Below, piece after piece: positions 56,195-64,000 of a DNA stretch of 64,000 nt. Positions within the stretch are counted from its first letter, which is position 1; each line of letters begins with the position of its first letter. Made by a program: the position numbers and the translations under genes. The stretch spans positions 62,001 to 126,000 of the forward strand of contig NZ_AZFE01000003.1 in NCBI RefSeq assembly GCF_001434315.1, read 5' to 3'. Below the pieces are notes generated by a model. It was not told where the DNA came from. It saw only the letters and a program-made list of their open reading frames with translations, and did not search any database. The DNA is from Paucilactobacillus oligofermentans DSM 15707 = LMG 22743 (GTDB lineage: Bacteria; Bacillota; Bacilli; Lactobacillales; Lactobacillaceae).

Positions 56195-57919
56195 GTGAGC
56201 TGGAAAGATACTTATCAAATCTGGAAAAACGAAAAAAATTTAGATAAAGATTTAATGACGCAATTGAAACAATTAGATGGTCAAAACGAACAATTGGAAG
56301 ATGCATTTTATGAACCAATGTCATTTGGAACTGCTGGAATGCGAGGACTACTTGGACCCGGAATTAATCGAATGAACATTTATACAGTTCGTCAAGCAAC
56401 TGAAGGGTTAGCAGCATTTATGGATACGCTAGACAGTAGCGTGAAAGAACGTGGGGTTGCCATTGCGTTTGATTCACGTCACTATTCAGTTGCGTTTGCT
56501 CATACAGCAGCTGAAGTTTTGGGAGCCCACGGAATCAAATCGTTTGTGTTTGAAAGTTTACGGCCAACTCCAGAACTATCATTTACAGTTCGTCATCTAC
56601 ACACATATGCGGGAATTATGATTACTGCTAGTCATAATCCAAAAGAATATAATGGTTATAAAATTTATGGGGAAAATGGTGGTCAAATGCCACCAAAGGA
56701 ATCGGATTTAATCACTAGTTATATTCGCAAGGTTGAAGATGTATTCGCCATTAAAACAGTTAATGAACATGAATTATTATCAGCGGGAATCATGAAAATT
56801 GTTGGTGATGATCTCGATCAAGATTATTTAAGTGCTGTTAAAACCGTGACTATTAACGCTGATTTAGCTAAATCACAAGGTAAAGATATGAAGCTAGTTT
56901 ATACACCGCTTCATGGAACTGGCCAAATGCTTGGCGAAAAAGCTTTACAAAATGCTGGCTTTACTAACTATGAAATTGTACCTGAACAAGCAATTGCTGA
57001 TGGTGATTTTCCAACCATTACAAAGCCTAATCCAGAGGATGCGGCTGCGTTTGATTTAGCTATTAAGTTAGGCAAAAAAGTGAATGCAGATGTTTTAATT
57101 GCCACTGATCCAGATGCTGACCGTTTAGGAACCGCAGTTAGATTACCAAATGGGGAATATCAATTATTAACCGGTAACCAAATTGCATCAATTATGTTGC
57201 ACTATATTTTAGAGGCGCATAAGCAAGCTGGTGATTTACCAAAAAATGCCGCTGCCGTTAAATCAATTGTTTCAACTGAATTTGCCACTAAAATTGCTGC
57301 CAGTTATAACGTTGAGATGATTAGTGTTTTGACAGGCTTTAAGTACATTGCAGAACAAATTGAACATTTTGAAGCCACTGGTGAACATACTTATATGTTT
57401 GGTTTTGAAGAAAGCTATGGCTATTTAGTCAAACCATTTGCGCATGATAAGGATGCAATTCAATCATTAGTCTTACTAGCCGAAGTAGCTGCATTTTATC
57501 GTAGTCAAGGTAAGACACTGTATGATGGTTTACAAGAATTGTTTGCTGAATTTGGTTATTTCAGTGAAAAAACAATTTCAAATGTTTATGATGGTATCAA
57601 CGGTGCTGCTGAGATTACGGCTTTGATGAAAAAGTTCCGTGAAGAAGCACCAACAGAATTTGCTGGTCATAAAATTGTAACTACGCAAGATTTCAGTTTG
57701 CAAACGGAAACTGACGCTAAGGGTAATGAAAAAAAGATGACATTACCAACTGCTAATGTATTGAAGTATATTTTGGATGATGAAACTTGGATTGCAATTC
57801 GCCCTTCAGGAACGGAACCAAAGCTGAAGTTTTATGTTGGAACTAGTGCAGATAGTAAAGCAGCAGCAGATCAAAAAATTAATGAATTTGAAACAGCTTT
57901 GAATAATTTTAGTAAATAA
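56195..57919 (+). CDS. pgm: Phosphoglucomutase/phosphomannomutase
   Basis: Interconverts glucose-6-P and glucose-1-P, feeding GalU. 574 residues: FGTAGMRGLLGPGINRMN at the N-terminus, phosphoserine loop TASHNPKEYNGYK, metal loop ATDPDADRLG, sugar-binding GFEESYGYL and phosphate-binding RPSGTEPKLKFY. The GTG start is behind AAAGGAGAT. TATACT at 56154-56159 may be its -10. Confidence 0.96.
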   Translation: MSWKDTYQIWKNEKNLDKDLMTQLKQLDGQNEQLEDAFYEPMSFGTAGMRGLLGPGINRMNIYTVRQATEGLAAFMDTLDSSVKERGVAIAFDSRHYSVAFAHTAAEVLGAHGIKSFVFESLRPTPELSFTVRHLHTYAGIMITASHNPKEYNGYKIYGENGGQMPPKESDLITSYIRKVEDVFAIKTVNEHELLSAGIMKIVGDDLDQDYLSAVKTVTINADLAKSQGKDMKLVYTPLHGTGQMLGEKALQNAGFTNYEIVPEQAIADGDFPTITKPNPEDAAAFDLAIKLGKKVNADVLIATDPDADRLGTAVRLPNGEYQLLTGNQIASIMLHYILEAHKQAGDLPKNAAAVKSIVSTEFATKIAASYNVEMISVLTGFKYIAEQIEHFEATGEHTYMFGFEESYGYLVKPFAHDKDAIQSLVLLAEVAAFYRSQGKTLYDGLQELFAEFGYFSEKTISNVYDGINGAAEITALMKKFREEAPTEFAGHKIVTTQDFSLQTETDAKGNEKKMTLPTANVLKYILDDETWIAIRPSGTEPKLKFYVGTSADSKAAADQKINEFETALNNFSK

Positions 57920-57925
57920 CAAATG

Positions 57926-57949
57926 AGTCTGGGAAACCAGGCTTTTTTT
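57926..57949 (+). terminator. pgm terminator
   Basis: AGTCTGG (57926-57932), GAAA loop, CCAGGCT (57937-57943, one G-U), T7. Confidence 0.82.
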
Positions 57950-57965
57950 GCAGGGGGAAATAATA

Positions 57966-58607
57966 ATGGGAATGCATCAATATTTAAATAGTTTAAGTGA
58001 CTTAGAAATGATTAGTCGGGCACCAGGGTATTTTAAATTTGAAAAACATACGGTAGCAGCTCATTCTTTCAAGGTAGCCCAAGCCGCCCAAATGTTAGGT
58101 GATATTGAAGAACATGCTGGCAATGAAGTTAATTGGCGGGATTTGTATGAAAAGTCATTAAACCATGATTATACTGAACGTTTTATTGGTGATATAAAAA
58201 CGCCGGTTAAGTATGCAACAAATGAATTACGCACGATGTTAGCAGATGTTGAAGATTCATTAACCGAAAATTTTGTTAATAATGAAATTCCGGCAGAGTT
58301 TCAAGCTGCTTATCGCCGTCGATTATCTGAAGGCAAGGATGACACATTAGAGGGCCGGATACTATCAGTTGCTGATAAAATTGATTTAATGTATGAATCA
58401 TATGGTGAAATTCAAAAAGGAAATCCGGAGCCCGTTTACCTTGAAATCTATCGTGAAAGTCTGCGCACGATGTTAGAGTTCAAACAAATGGCTAGTGTTC
58501 AATATTTTTTACATGAAATTTTACCAGAATTGATTGCGGATAATGCTGATAATAATAATCAATTGGATAGCATTACGAAGCATATTTTGGATCAAATTCA
58601 GGACTAG
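57966..58607 (+). CDS. HD-domain hydrolase, YfbR-like (5'-nucleotidase type)
   Basis: Metal-dependent phosphohydrolase. 213 residues from the ATG at 57966 (CAGGGGG upstream). HD motif residues: H in KHTVAAHSFKVAQAAQML, the HD pair in LNHDYTERFIGDIKTP, and a later D in SVADKIDLMYESYGE. The family dephosphorylates deoxynucleoside monophosphates; the exact substrate is unproven. It sits between pgm and uvrB. Confidence 0.83.
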   Translation: MGMHQYLNSLSDLEMISRAPGYFKFEKHTVAAHSFKVAQAAQMLGDIEEHAGNEVNWRDLYEKSLNHDYTERFIGDIKTPVKYATNELRTMLADVEDSLTENFVNNEIPAEFQAAYRRRLSEGKDDTLEGRILSVADKIDLMYESYGEIQKGNPEPVYLEIYRESLRTMLEFKQMASVQYFLHEILPELIADNADNNNQLDSITKHILDQIQD

Positions 58608-58616
58608 GCAACACGC

Positions 58617-58645
58617 TAGACGAATGCATGTTCGTATGTTAAGAT
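58617..58645 (+). promoter_or_regulatory. Promoter of uvrB-uvrA
   Basis: TAGACG (58617-58622), 17-bp spacer, TAAGAT (58640-58645) preceded by TGT (extended -10). The LexA box lies between the two hexamers. Confidence 0.6.
58621..58634 (+). promoter_or_regulatory. LexA (SOS) box
   Basis: CGAATGCATGTTCG matches the Gram-positive box CGAAC-N4-GTTCG with one change, and overlaps the uvrB promoter. uvrBA is SOS-induced in Bacillus. Confidence 0.8.
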
Positions 58646-58656
58646 TGATTGACATG

Positions 58657-58686
58657 AAAAGGGAAGCATGTGCTTTCCTTTTTTTA
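58657..58686 (+). terminator. Terminator of the HD hydrolase gene, downstream of the uvrB promoter
   Basis: AAGGGAAGCA (58659-58668) pairs with TGCTTTCCTT (58671-58680, one G-U), then T-run. It lies after the predicted uvrB start point. Confidence 0.8.
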
Positions 58687-58716
58687 TGACTAAGGAAAAT
58701 TCAGGGGGATTAAAGA

Positions 58717-60720
58717 ATGATTTATCGTCAAGAAGATAAAGATTTTGAACTTGTATCACCATATCAACCAACTGGTGATCAACCTGCTGCAATTAAAGAG
58801 TTAACTGACGGCATTGAATCTGGTGAAAAAGCCCAGATTCTATTGGGGGCAACTGGGACTGGGAAAACATTTACGATCTCAAATGTAATCAAAAATGTTA
58901 ATAAACCAACTTTGATTTTGTCGCATAACAAAACACTAGCTGGTCAGCTGTATGGAGAATTTAAACAATTTTTTCCTAATAATGCGGTTGAATATTTTGT
59001 CAGTTATTATGATTATTATCAACCCGAAGCTTATGTTCCTTCAAGTGATACCTATATTGAAAAGGATTCAGCGATTAATGATGAAATTGATAAATTACGA
59101 CATTCAGCTACCAGTTCTTTATTAGAACGTAATGATGTGATTGTAGTAGCTTCTGTATCAAGTATTTTTGGGTTAGGTGATCCCAACGAATATCGTGATC
59201 ATGCCTTATCTTTGCGTGTTGGAATGGATATTGAACGTAACCAATTATTACGGGAATTGGTCGATATTCAATTTGAACGTAATGATATTGATTTTCAACG
59301 TGGTCGTTTCCGAGTGCATGGGGATATAGTTGAAATTTTCCCGGCATCACGTGATGAACGAGCCTTAAGAATTGAATTTTTTGGTGACGAAATTGATCGG
59401 ATTCGAGAAGTTGATTCATTAACAGGTGAAGTTGTTGGTGATCGTGATCATGTATCAATTTTCCCAGCTACTCATTTTATGACTAATGATGAAATTATGG
59501 GAACCGCAATTGATAATATTCAAACTGAACTTGAAGATCGACTCAAAGTGTTGGATAAAGAAGGAAAATTATTAGAAGCACAACGCTTGAAACAACGAAC
59601 TGAATATGACATTGAAATGATGCGTGAAATGGGATATACATCGGGGATTGAAAACTATTCTCGACATATGGATGGTCGAAAACCAGGTGAACCACCATAT
59701 ACATTATTAGATTTCTTTCCAGATGACTTTCTATTAATTGTTGATGAATCTCATCAGACGATGCCACAAGTCCGGGGGATGTATAAAGGTGATCGATCAC
59801 GAAAACAAATGTTAGTTGATTATGGCTTTCGGTTACCAAGCGCGTTAGATAATCGACCATTACAATTACCAGAGTTTGAAAAGCACATTAATCAAGTGGT
59901 TTATATGTCAGCAACTCCAGGTCCATATGAATATGAAAAAACGGATAAGGTTGTACAACAAATTATTCGGCCAACCGGGTTACTTGATCCTGAGATTGAG
60001 GTCCGGCCAGTTATGGGTCAAATTGACGATATGGTTGGTGAAATTAATCTTCGTATTGAACGTAATGAGCGAGTATTTATTACAACGCTGACTAAAAAAA
60101 TGTCAGAAGATTTAAGCGATTATCTTAAAGATTTGGGATTGAAAGTAAAATATTTGCATAGTGATATTAAAACACTTGAACGGACACAAATTATTCGTGA
60201 TTTACGATTAGGTAAATTTGATGTCTTAGTGGGAATTAATTTGTTACGTGAAGGAATTGATGTACCAGAAGTTTCTTTAGTGGCGATTCTTGATGCTGAT
60301 AAAGAAGGCTTTTTACGTAATGAACGATCATTAATTCAAACGATTGGTCGAGCTGCGCGAAATGAAAACGGTAAGGTTATTATGTATGCTGATAAAGTTA
60401 CTGACTCAATGAAGGCAGCAATGAGTGAAACTGAACGCCGTCGTGAAATTCAAGAAGCCTATAATAAAGAACATGGGATTACACCACATACAATTAAAAA
60501 AGAAATCCGTGATTTAATTTCAAGTGTCAAGGAAACTGAAGATACTGGGACACAGGATCAATTTACTGAACAAGATTTTGCTGATATGGCAAAAGATGAT
60601 CAAAAAGAAATGGTTAAGCAATTGGAAGAACAAATGAAAGCAGCAGCCAAGCGGCTTGATTTTGAACAAGCGGCAACGCTTCGCGATACGGTGATGGAAC
60701 TTAAATCACAAATCGGCTAA
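58717..60720 (+). CDS. uvrB: UvrABC system protein B
   Basis: DNA damage verification helicase of nucleotide excision repair. 667 residues: Walker [14 protein letters not shown], the beta-hairpin region [34 protein letters not shown], helicase motif TIGRAARN near residue 545, and a C-terminal UVR motif ([18 protein letters not shown]) for UvrC. The ATG follows CAGGGGG. uvrA is 18 nt downstream. Confidence 0.98.
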   Translation: MIYRQEDKDFELVSPYQPTGDQPAAIKELTDGIESGEKAQILLGATGTGKTFTISNVIKNVNKPTLILSHNKTLAGQLYGEFKQFFPNNAVEYFVSYYDYYQPEAYVPSSDTYIEKDSAINDEIDKLRHSATSSLLERNDVIVVASVSSIFGLGDPNEYRDHALSLRVGMDIERNQLLRELVDIQFERNDIDFQRGRFRVHGDIVEIFPASRDERALRIEFFGDEIDRIREVDSLTGEVVGDRDHVSIFPATHFMTNDEIMGTAIDNIQTELEDRLKVLDKEGKLLEAQRLKQRTEYDIEMMREMGYTSGIENYSRHMDGRKPGEPPYTLLDFFPDDFLLIVDESHQTMPQVRGMYKGDRSRKQMLVDYGFRLPSALDNRPLQLPEFEKHINQVVYMSATPGPYEYEKTDKVVQQIIRPTGLLDPEIEVRPVMGQIDDMVGEINLRIERNERVFITTLTKKMSEDLSDYLKDLGLKVKYLHSDIKTLERTQIIRDLRLGKFDVLVGINLLREGIDVPEVSLVAILDADKEGFLRNERSLIQTIGRAARNENGKVIMYADKVTDSMKAAMSETERRREIQEAYNKEHGITPHTIKKEIRDLISSVKETEDTGTQDQFTEQDFADMAKDDQKEMVKQLEEQMKAAAKRLDFEQAATLRDTVMELKSQIG

Positions 60721-60738
60721 TCGTAGGGGGAAAATAAA

Positions 60739-63576
60739 GTGGCAAATGATAAAATTGTGATTCACGGTGCACGAGCACATAATTTAAAAAATATTGATGT
60801 ATCAATTCCAAAAAATAAATTAGTGGTTGTGACGGGACTATCTGGTTCAGGTAAAAGTTCGTTGGCGTTTGACACTTTATATGCTGAAGGACAACGTCGG
60901 TATGTTGAAAGTTTATCTTCATATGCACGTCAATTTTTAGGCCAAATGGATAAACCAGATGTGGACTCAATTGATGGTTTGTCACCAGCAATTTCGATTG
61001 ATCAAAAAACAACATCTAAGAACCCACGATCAACAGTGGGAACTGTTACTGAAATTAATGATTATTTACGATTGTTATGGGCACGAGTGGGAACGCCAAT
61101 CTGTCCGAATGATGGGACAGAAATTACGAGTCAATCACCAGAACAGATGGTTGATACCGTATTAGCATTACCTGAAAAAACTAAATTACAAATCTTGTCA
61201 CCGATTGTACGAAATAAAAAAGGTGGCCAAAAAAAGAACTTAGCCAAGGCAAAACGTGAAGGATTCGTCCGAATGCAAGTCGACGGTGAGACATATGATG
61301 TTGATGATGTTCCAGAATTAGATAAAAATGAACGTCATGATATTAATATTGTGGTGGATCGAATCGTCGTTAAAGAGGGAATTCGCTCACGGTTATTTGA
61401 TTCGTTTGAAGCGGCACTGCGTTTAAGTGAAGGTTATGCCGTTGCTGATATTATTGATGGTGAACAGATTCCGTTTTCTGAATCATATGCTTGCCCAGTT
61501 TGTGGATTTGCAGTTGGTGAAATGGAACCAAGGTTGTTTTCATTTAATGCCCCATTAGGTGCATGTCCAGAATGTGAAGGACTCGGAATGAAGCTGGAAG
61601 TTGATAAGGATTTAATTGTACCCGATGGTAAGTTGACCTTGCGTGAAGGAGCAATTGCACCTTGGAATCCAATTTCATCACAATACTATCCAGCCCTATT
61701 AGAACAATTTGCAACCCAATTTAAGATTGACATGGATAAGCCATTTAATAAATTAACTGATCGTCAACAGGGGATGATATTAGATGGACATCCGGGACAT
61801 ACATTTCATTTTCATTATGAAAATGATTTTGGTGGTGTTCGTGATGTAGACGTTGAATTTGAAGGTGTATTGTCGAATGTTGAACGGCGTTATAAGGAAA
61901 CTAATTCTGACTTTACACGTGATCAAATGCGTAAGTATATGACGGAGTTAACTTGTCAAACTTGTCATGGATATCGTTTGAATCGTGAGGCGTTAAGCGT
62001 CAAGGTGGGTGGTATTCATATCGGCGAAGCTTCCGAAAAGCCGATTAGTGATGAGATACCATTTTTTGGTCAACTGAAACTTTCAGACCAAAAAGCAATG
62101 ATTGCAAAACCAATCTTAAAAGAAATTAGAGATCGATTATCATTTCTACAAAATGTTGGGTTGGATTATTTGAATCTTAGTCGGGCAGCTCGGACTTTAT
62201 CAGGTGGAGAAGCGCAACGAATCAGATTGGCAACGCAAATTGGTTCTAATTTATCTGGTGTAATGTATATTTTGGATGAACCTTCAATTGGATTACACCA
62301 ACGGGATAATGATCGGTTAATTGAATCGCTGAAGAAAATGCGCGATTTAGGGAATACTTTAATTGTAGTTGAACATGATGAAGATACGATGCGTGCAGCT
62401 GACTATTTAATTGATATTGGTCCTGGCGCTGGGGAACTTGGTGGCGAAGTGATGGCTGCTGGAACGCCAAAGCAAGTTGAAAAATCACGTAAATCTTTAA
62501 CAGGGCAATACTTAGCGGGTAAAAAATTTATTGAAGTTCCTAGTGAACGTCGTCAAGGTAATGGTAAGAAAATTACGATTACCGGTGCGGCTGAAAATAA
62601 TTTAAAAAATATTGATGTTGATTTTCCCTTAGGTAAATTTATTGCCGTAACTGGTGTTTCAGGATCTGGTAAATCAACATTAGTTAATTCAATTCTAAAA
62701 AAAGTACTCGCACAGAAATTAAATCGTAATTCTGAAAAGCCTGGTAAGTATCAATCAGTTAAAGGCATCAAAAATATTGAGAAAATTATTGATATTGATC
62801 AATCACCGATTGGAAGAACGCCACGAAGTAATCCAGCTACTTATACTGGTGTATTTGATGATGTTCGTGGTTTATTCGCACAAACCAATGAAGCTAAATT
62901 ACGGGGCTATCAAAAAGGCCGGTTTAGTTTTAACGTTAAAGGTGGCCGATGCGAAGCCTGTAAGGGTGATGGAATTTTAAAAATTGAGATGAACTTTTTA
63001 CCTGATGTATATGTGCCTTGCGAAGTGTGTCATGGTAAACGTTATAATTCGGAAACACTTGAAGTGCAATATAAAGGTAAAACAATTGCCGATATTTTGG
63101 ATATGACGGTTGCTGAAGGTTTAGATTTTTTCGGTGCCTTACCAAAAATCACTCGAAAATTACAAACTATTGTTGATGTTGGACTTGGATACGTTAGCAT
63201 GGGTCAACCGGCAACTACACTATCTGGAGGAGAAGCACAACGGATGAAGTTGGCTTCAGAATTACACAAACAATCTGCCGGAAAAAGCTTTTATATTTTG
63301 GATGAACCAACTACGGGATTGCATACTGAAGATATTAAACGGTTATTAGGAGTACTTCAAAGGTTAGTAGATTCTGGAAATACAGTGTTAGTCATTGAGC
63401 ATAATCTAGACGTGATTAAGTCTTCGGACTGGCTAATAGATTTAGGACCAGAAGGTGGAGCTGGCGGAGGAAATGTGATTGCTGTTGGTACACCGGAACA
63501 AGTCGCTGAAGTAACGGAAAGTTATACAGGAAAATATTTGAAACCTGTTTTAGAACGTGGAAAAGTTAAAAAATAG
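60739..63576 (+). CDS. uvrA: UvrABC system protein A
   Basis: Damage-recognition ATPase. 945 residues: first Walker [21 protein letters not shown] (about 33-52), zinc fingers CPVC/CPEC (about 252-282) and CEAC/CEVC (about 735-762), second Walker [13 protein letters not shown] (about 640-651), and two signatures LSGGEAQR. The GTG start is behind AGGGGGA. Operon with uvrB. Confidence 0.98.
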   Translation: MANDKIVIHGARAHNLKNIDVSIPKNKLVVVTGLSGSGKSSLAFDTLYAEGQRRYVESLSSYARQFLGQMDKPDVDSIDGLSPAISIDQKTTSKNPRSTVGTVTEINDYLRLLWARVGTPICPNDGTEITSQSPEQMVDTVLALPEKTKLQILSPIVRNKKGGQKKNLAKAKREGFVRMQVDGETYDVDDVPELDKNERHDINIVVDRIVVKEGIRSRLFDSFEAALRLSEGYAVADIIDGEQIPFSESYACPVCGFAVGEMEPRLFSFNAPLGACPECEGLGMKLEVDKDLIVPDGKLTLREGAIAPWNPISSQYYPALLEQFATQFKIDMDKPFNKLTDRQQGMILDGHPGHTFHFHYENDFGGVRDVDVEFEGVLSNVERRYKETNSDFTRDQMRKYMTELTCQTCHGYRLNREALSVKVGGIHIGEASEKPISDEIPFFGQLKLSDQKAMIAKPILKEIRDRLSFLQNVGLDYLNLSRAARTLSGGEAQRIRLATQIGSNLSGVMYILDEPSIGLHQRDNDRLIESLKKMRDLGNTLIVVEHDEDTMRAADYLIDIGPGAGELGGEVMAAGTPKQVEKSRKSLTGQYLAGKKFIEVPSERRQGNGKKITITGAAENNLKNIDVDFPLGKFIAVTGVSGSGKSTLVNSILKKVLAQKLNRNSEKPGKYQSVKGIKNIEKIIDIDQSPIGRTPRSNPATYTGVFDDVRGLFAQTNEAKLRGYQKGRFSFNVKGGRCEACKGDGILKIEMNFLPDVYVPCEVCHGKRYNSETLEVQYKGKTIADILDMTVAEGLDFFGALPKITRKLQTIVDVGLGYVSMGQPATTLSGGEAQRMKLASELHKQSAGKSFYILDEPTTGLHTEDIKRLLGVLQRLVDSGNTVLVIEHNLDVIKSSDWLIDLGPEGGAGGGNVIAVGTPEQVAEVTESYTGKYLKPVLERGKVKK

Positions 63577-63635
63577 TCTTGAATTTTATTCCAAGACTCG
63601 TAAAATAACGAGGTAACTAAAAAGGAGCGTTTTAA

Positions 63636-64000
63636 ATGGCAAAAATTGAAAGTTTTGAGTTAGATCATACTAAGGTATTGGCACCATATGTACGTTTGAT
63701 TACTGTTGAAGAAGGACCAAATGGTGATAAGATTTCAAATTTTGATTTAAGATTAGTTCAACCTAATGTTGATGCAATGCCAACTGCTGGTTTGCATACT
63801 ATTGAACATATGTTAGCGGGTCTTTTACGGGACCGGATGCAAGGGGTGATTGACTGTTCTCCATTTGGTTGCCGAACAGGCTTTCATCTAATTATGTGGG
63901 GTGAACATACCACAACTGAAGTTGCTATTGCCTTGAAGTCATCACTTGAATTTATTGGTAATGAAGCGACTTGGGATGATGTTCCTGGAACAGAACTTGA
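63636..64000 (+). CDS. luxS: S-ribosylhomocysteine lyase, 3' end cut off by window edge
   Basis: Splits S-ribosylhomocysteine into homocysteine and the precursor of autoinducer-2 (activated methyl cycle). The first 121 codons are present. Metal ligands H54 and H58 with catalytic E57 are in LHTIEHM, and C79 is in [11 protein letters not shown]. The third metal-ligand cysteine lies beyond the window. The ATG follows AAAGGAG. It is 59 nt after uvrA; a short stem there lacks a T-run, so read-through is possible. Confidence 0.97.
   Translation, partial: MAKIESFELDHTKVLAPYVRLITVEEGPNGDKISNFDLRLVQPNVDAMPTAGLHTIEHMLAGLLRDRMQGVIDCSPFGCRTGFHLIMWGEHTTTEVAIALKSSLEFIGNEATWDDVPGTEL

Noticed and set aside
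63575-63598. Terminator between uvrA and luxS
   Set aside because: AGTCTTG/CAAGACT forms a stem but is followed by CGTAAAATAACG with no T-run, so it is not a convincing intrinsic terminator.

Overview
The window reads as one continuous stretch of a low-GC Firmicutes chromosome, most likely from the family Lactobacillaceae. The evidence is the AT-rich codon use, frequent TTG/GTG starts with strong GGAGG-type ribosome binding sites, a cysteine aminopeptidase PepC, class Ib ribonucleotide reductase (NrdH/E/F), HPr kinase, a VanX-type D-Ala-D-Ala dipeptidase, a SecA without the C-terminal zinc motif, and gene orders shared with Bacillus (radA-yacL-gltX-cysS-mrnC-rlmB; dnaX-ebfC-recR-yaaL-tmk-darA-holB-yabA-rsmI; tsaB-rimI-tsaD-ydiF-rex-groESL). 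Genus and species cannot be fixed by eye. I see no insertion sequence, prophage, CRISPR array, tRNA or rRNA. Nearly everything is housekeeping.

Layout. 1-3 kb: end of a phosphoglycerate mutase gene, convergent pepC and a small acetyltransferase gene, then a divergent dUTPase gene. 3-13 kb: radA, yacL, gltX, a minus-strand dipeptidase gene, cysS, mrnC, rlmB, a SigH-like sigma factor, rpmG, secE and nusG. 12.6-15 kb: the L11-L1 and L10-L7/L12 ribosomal operons, with L1-binding mimics and an L10 leader. 15-20.3 kb: minus-strand acyltransferase gene and the nrdH-nrdE-nrdF operon with tandem NrdR boxes. 20.3-28.9 kb: methyltransferase, tadA, SRP RNA and the dnaX-to-rsmI replication/repair cluster, then an acyl-ACP thioesterase. 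28.9-37.2 kb: galE, the t6A genes tsaB/rimI/tsaD, an ABC-F protein, rex, and groESL under a CIRCE element. 37-43.2 kb: a KimA-type potassium importer, a catabolite-controlled hydroxyacyl-CoA dehydrogenase, a YigZ protein, and comFA-comFC. 43.2-53.2 kb: hpf, secA, prfB (with its programmed +1 frameshift), two small membrane proteins, hprK, lgt, gpsA, galU and trxB. 53.2-64 kb: a TetR regulator divergent from a fused MacB-like ABC transporter, then pgm, an HD hydrolase, SOS-controlled uvrB-uvrA, and the start of luxS.

How it fits together. Translation and its control dominate (ribosomal proteins, NusG, RF2, HPF, SRP RNA, tRNA charging and modification). DNA supply and repair form a second theme (Nrd, dUTPase, Tmk, RadA, RecR, clamp loader, UvrAB). 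Envelope precursor and sugar chemistry is a third (GalE, GalU, Pgm, Lgt, GpsA). Two c-di-AMP-linked proteins occur (DarA and KimA), but no c-di-AMP riboswitch is visible here.

Regulation is unusually readable: CIRCE, NrdR boxes, an SOS box, a cre site, two L1 sites, an L10 attenuator, a probable TetR operator, and two cases where a promoter lies just upstream of an intrinsic terminator (nusG, uvrB). The best candidate for something undescribed is a small RNA on the minus strand at about 7829-7921. It has two copies of an anti-Shine-Dalgarno octamer, a C-rich hairpin loop and a terminator with a UCCC loop. All calls come from reading the sequence; no database search was possible.
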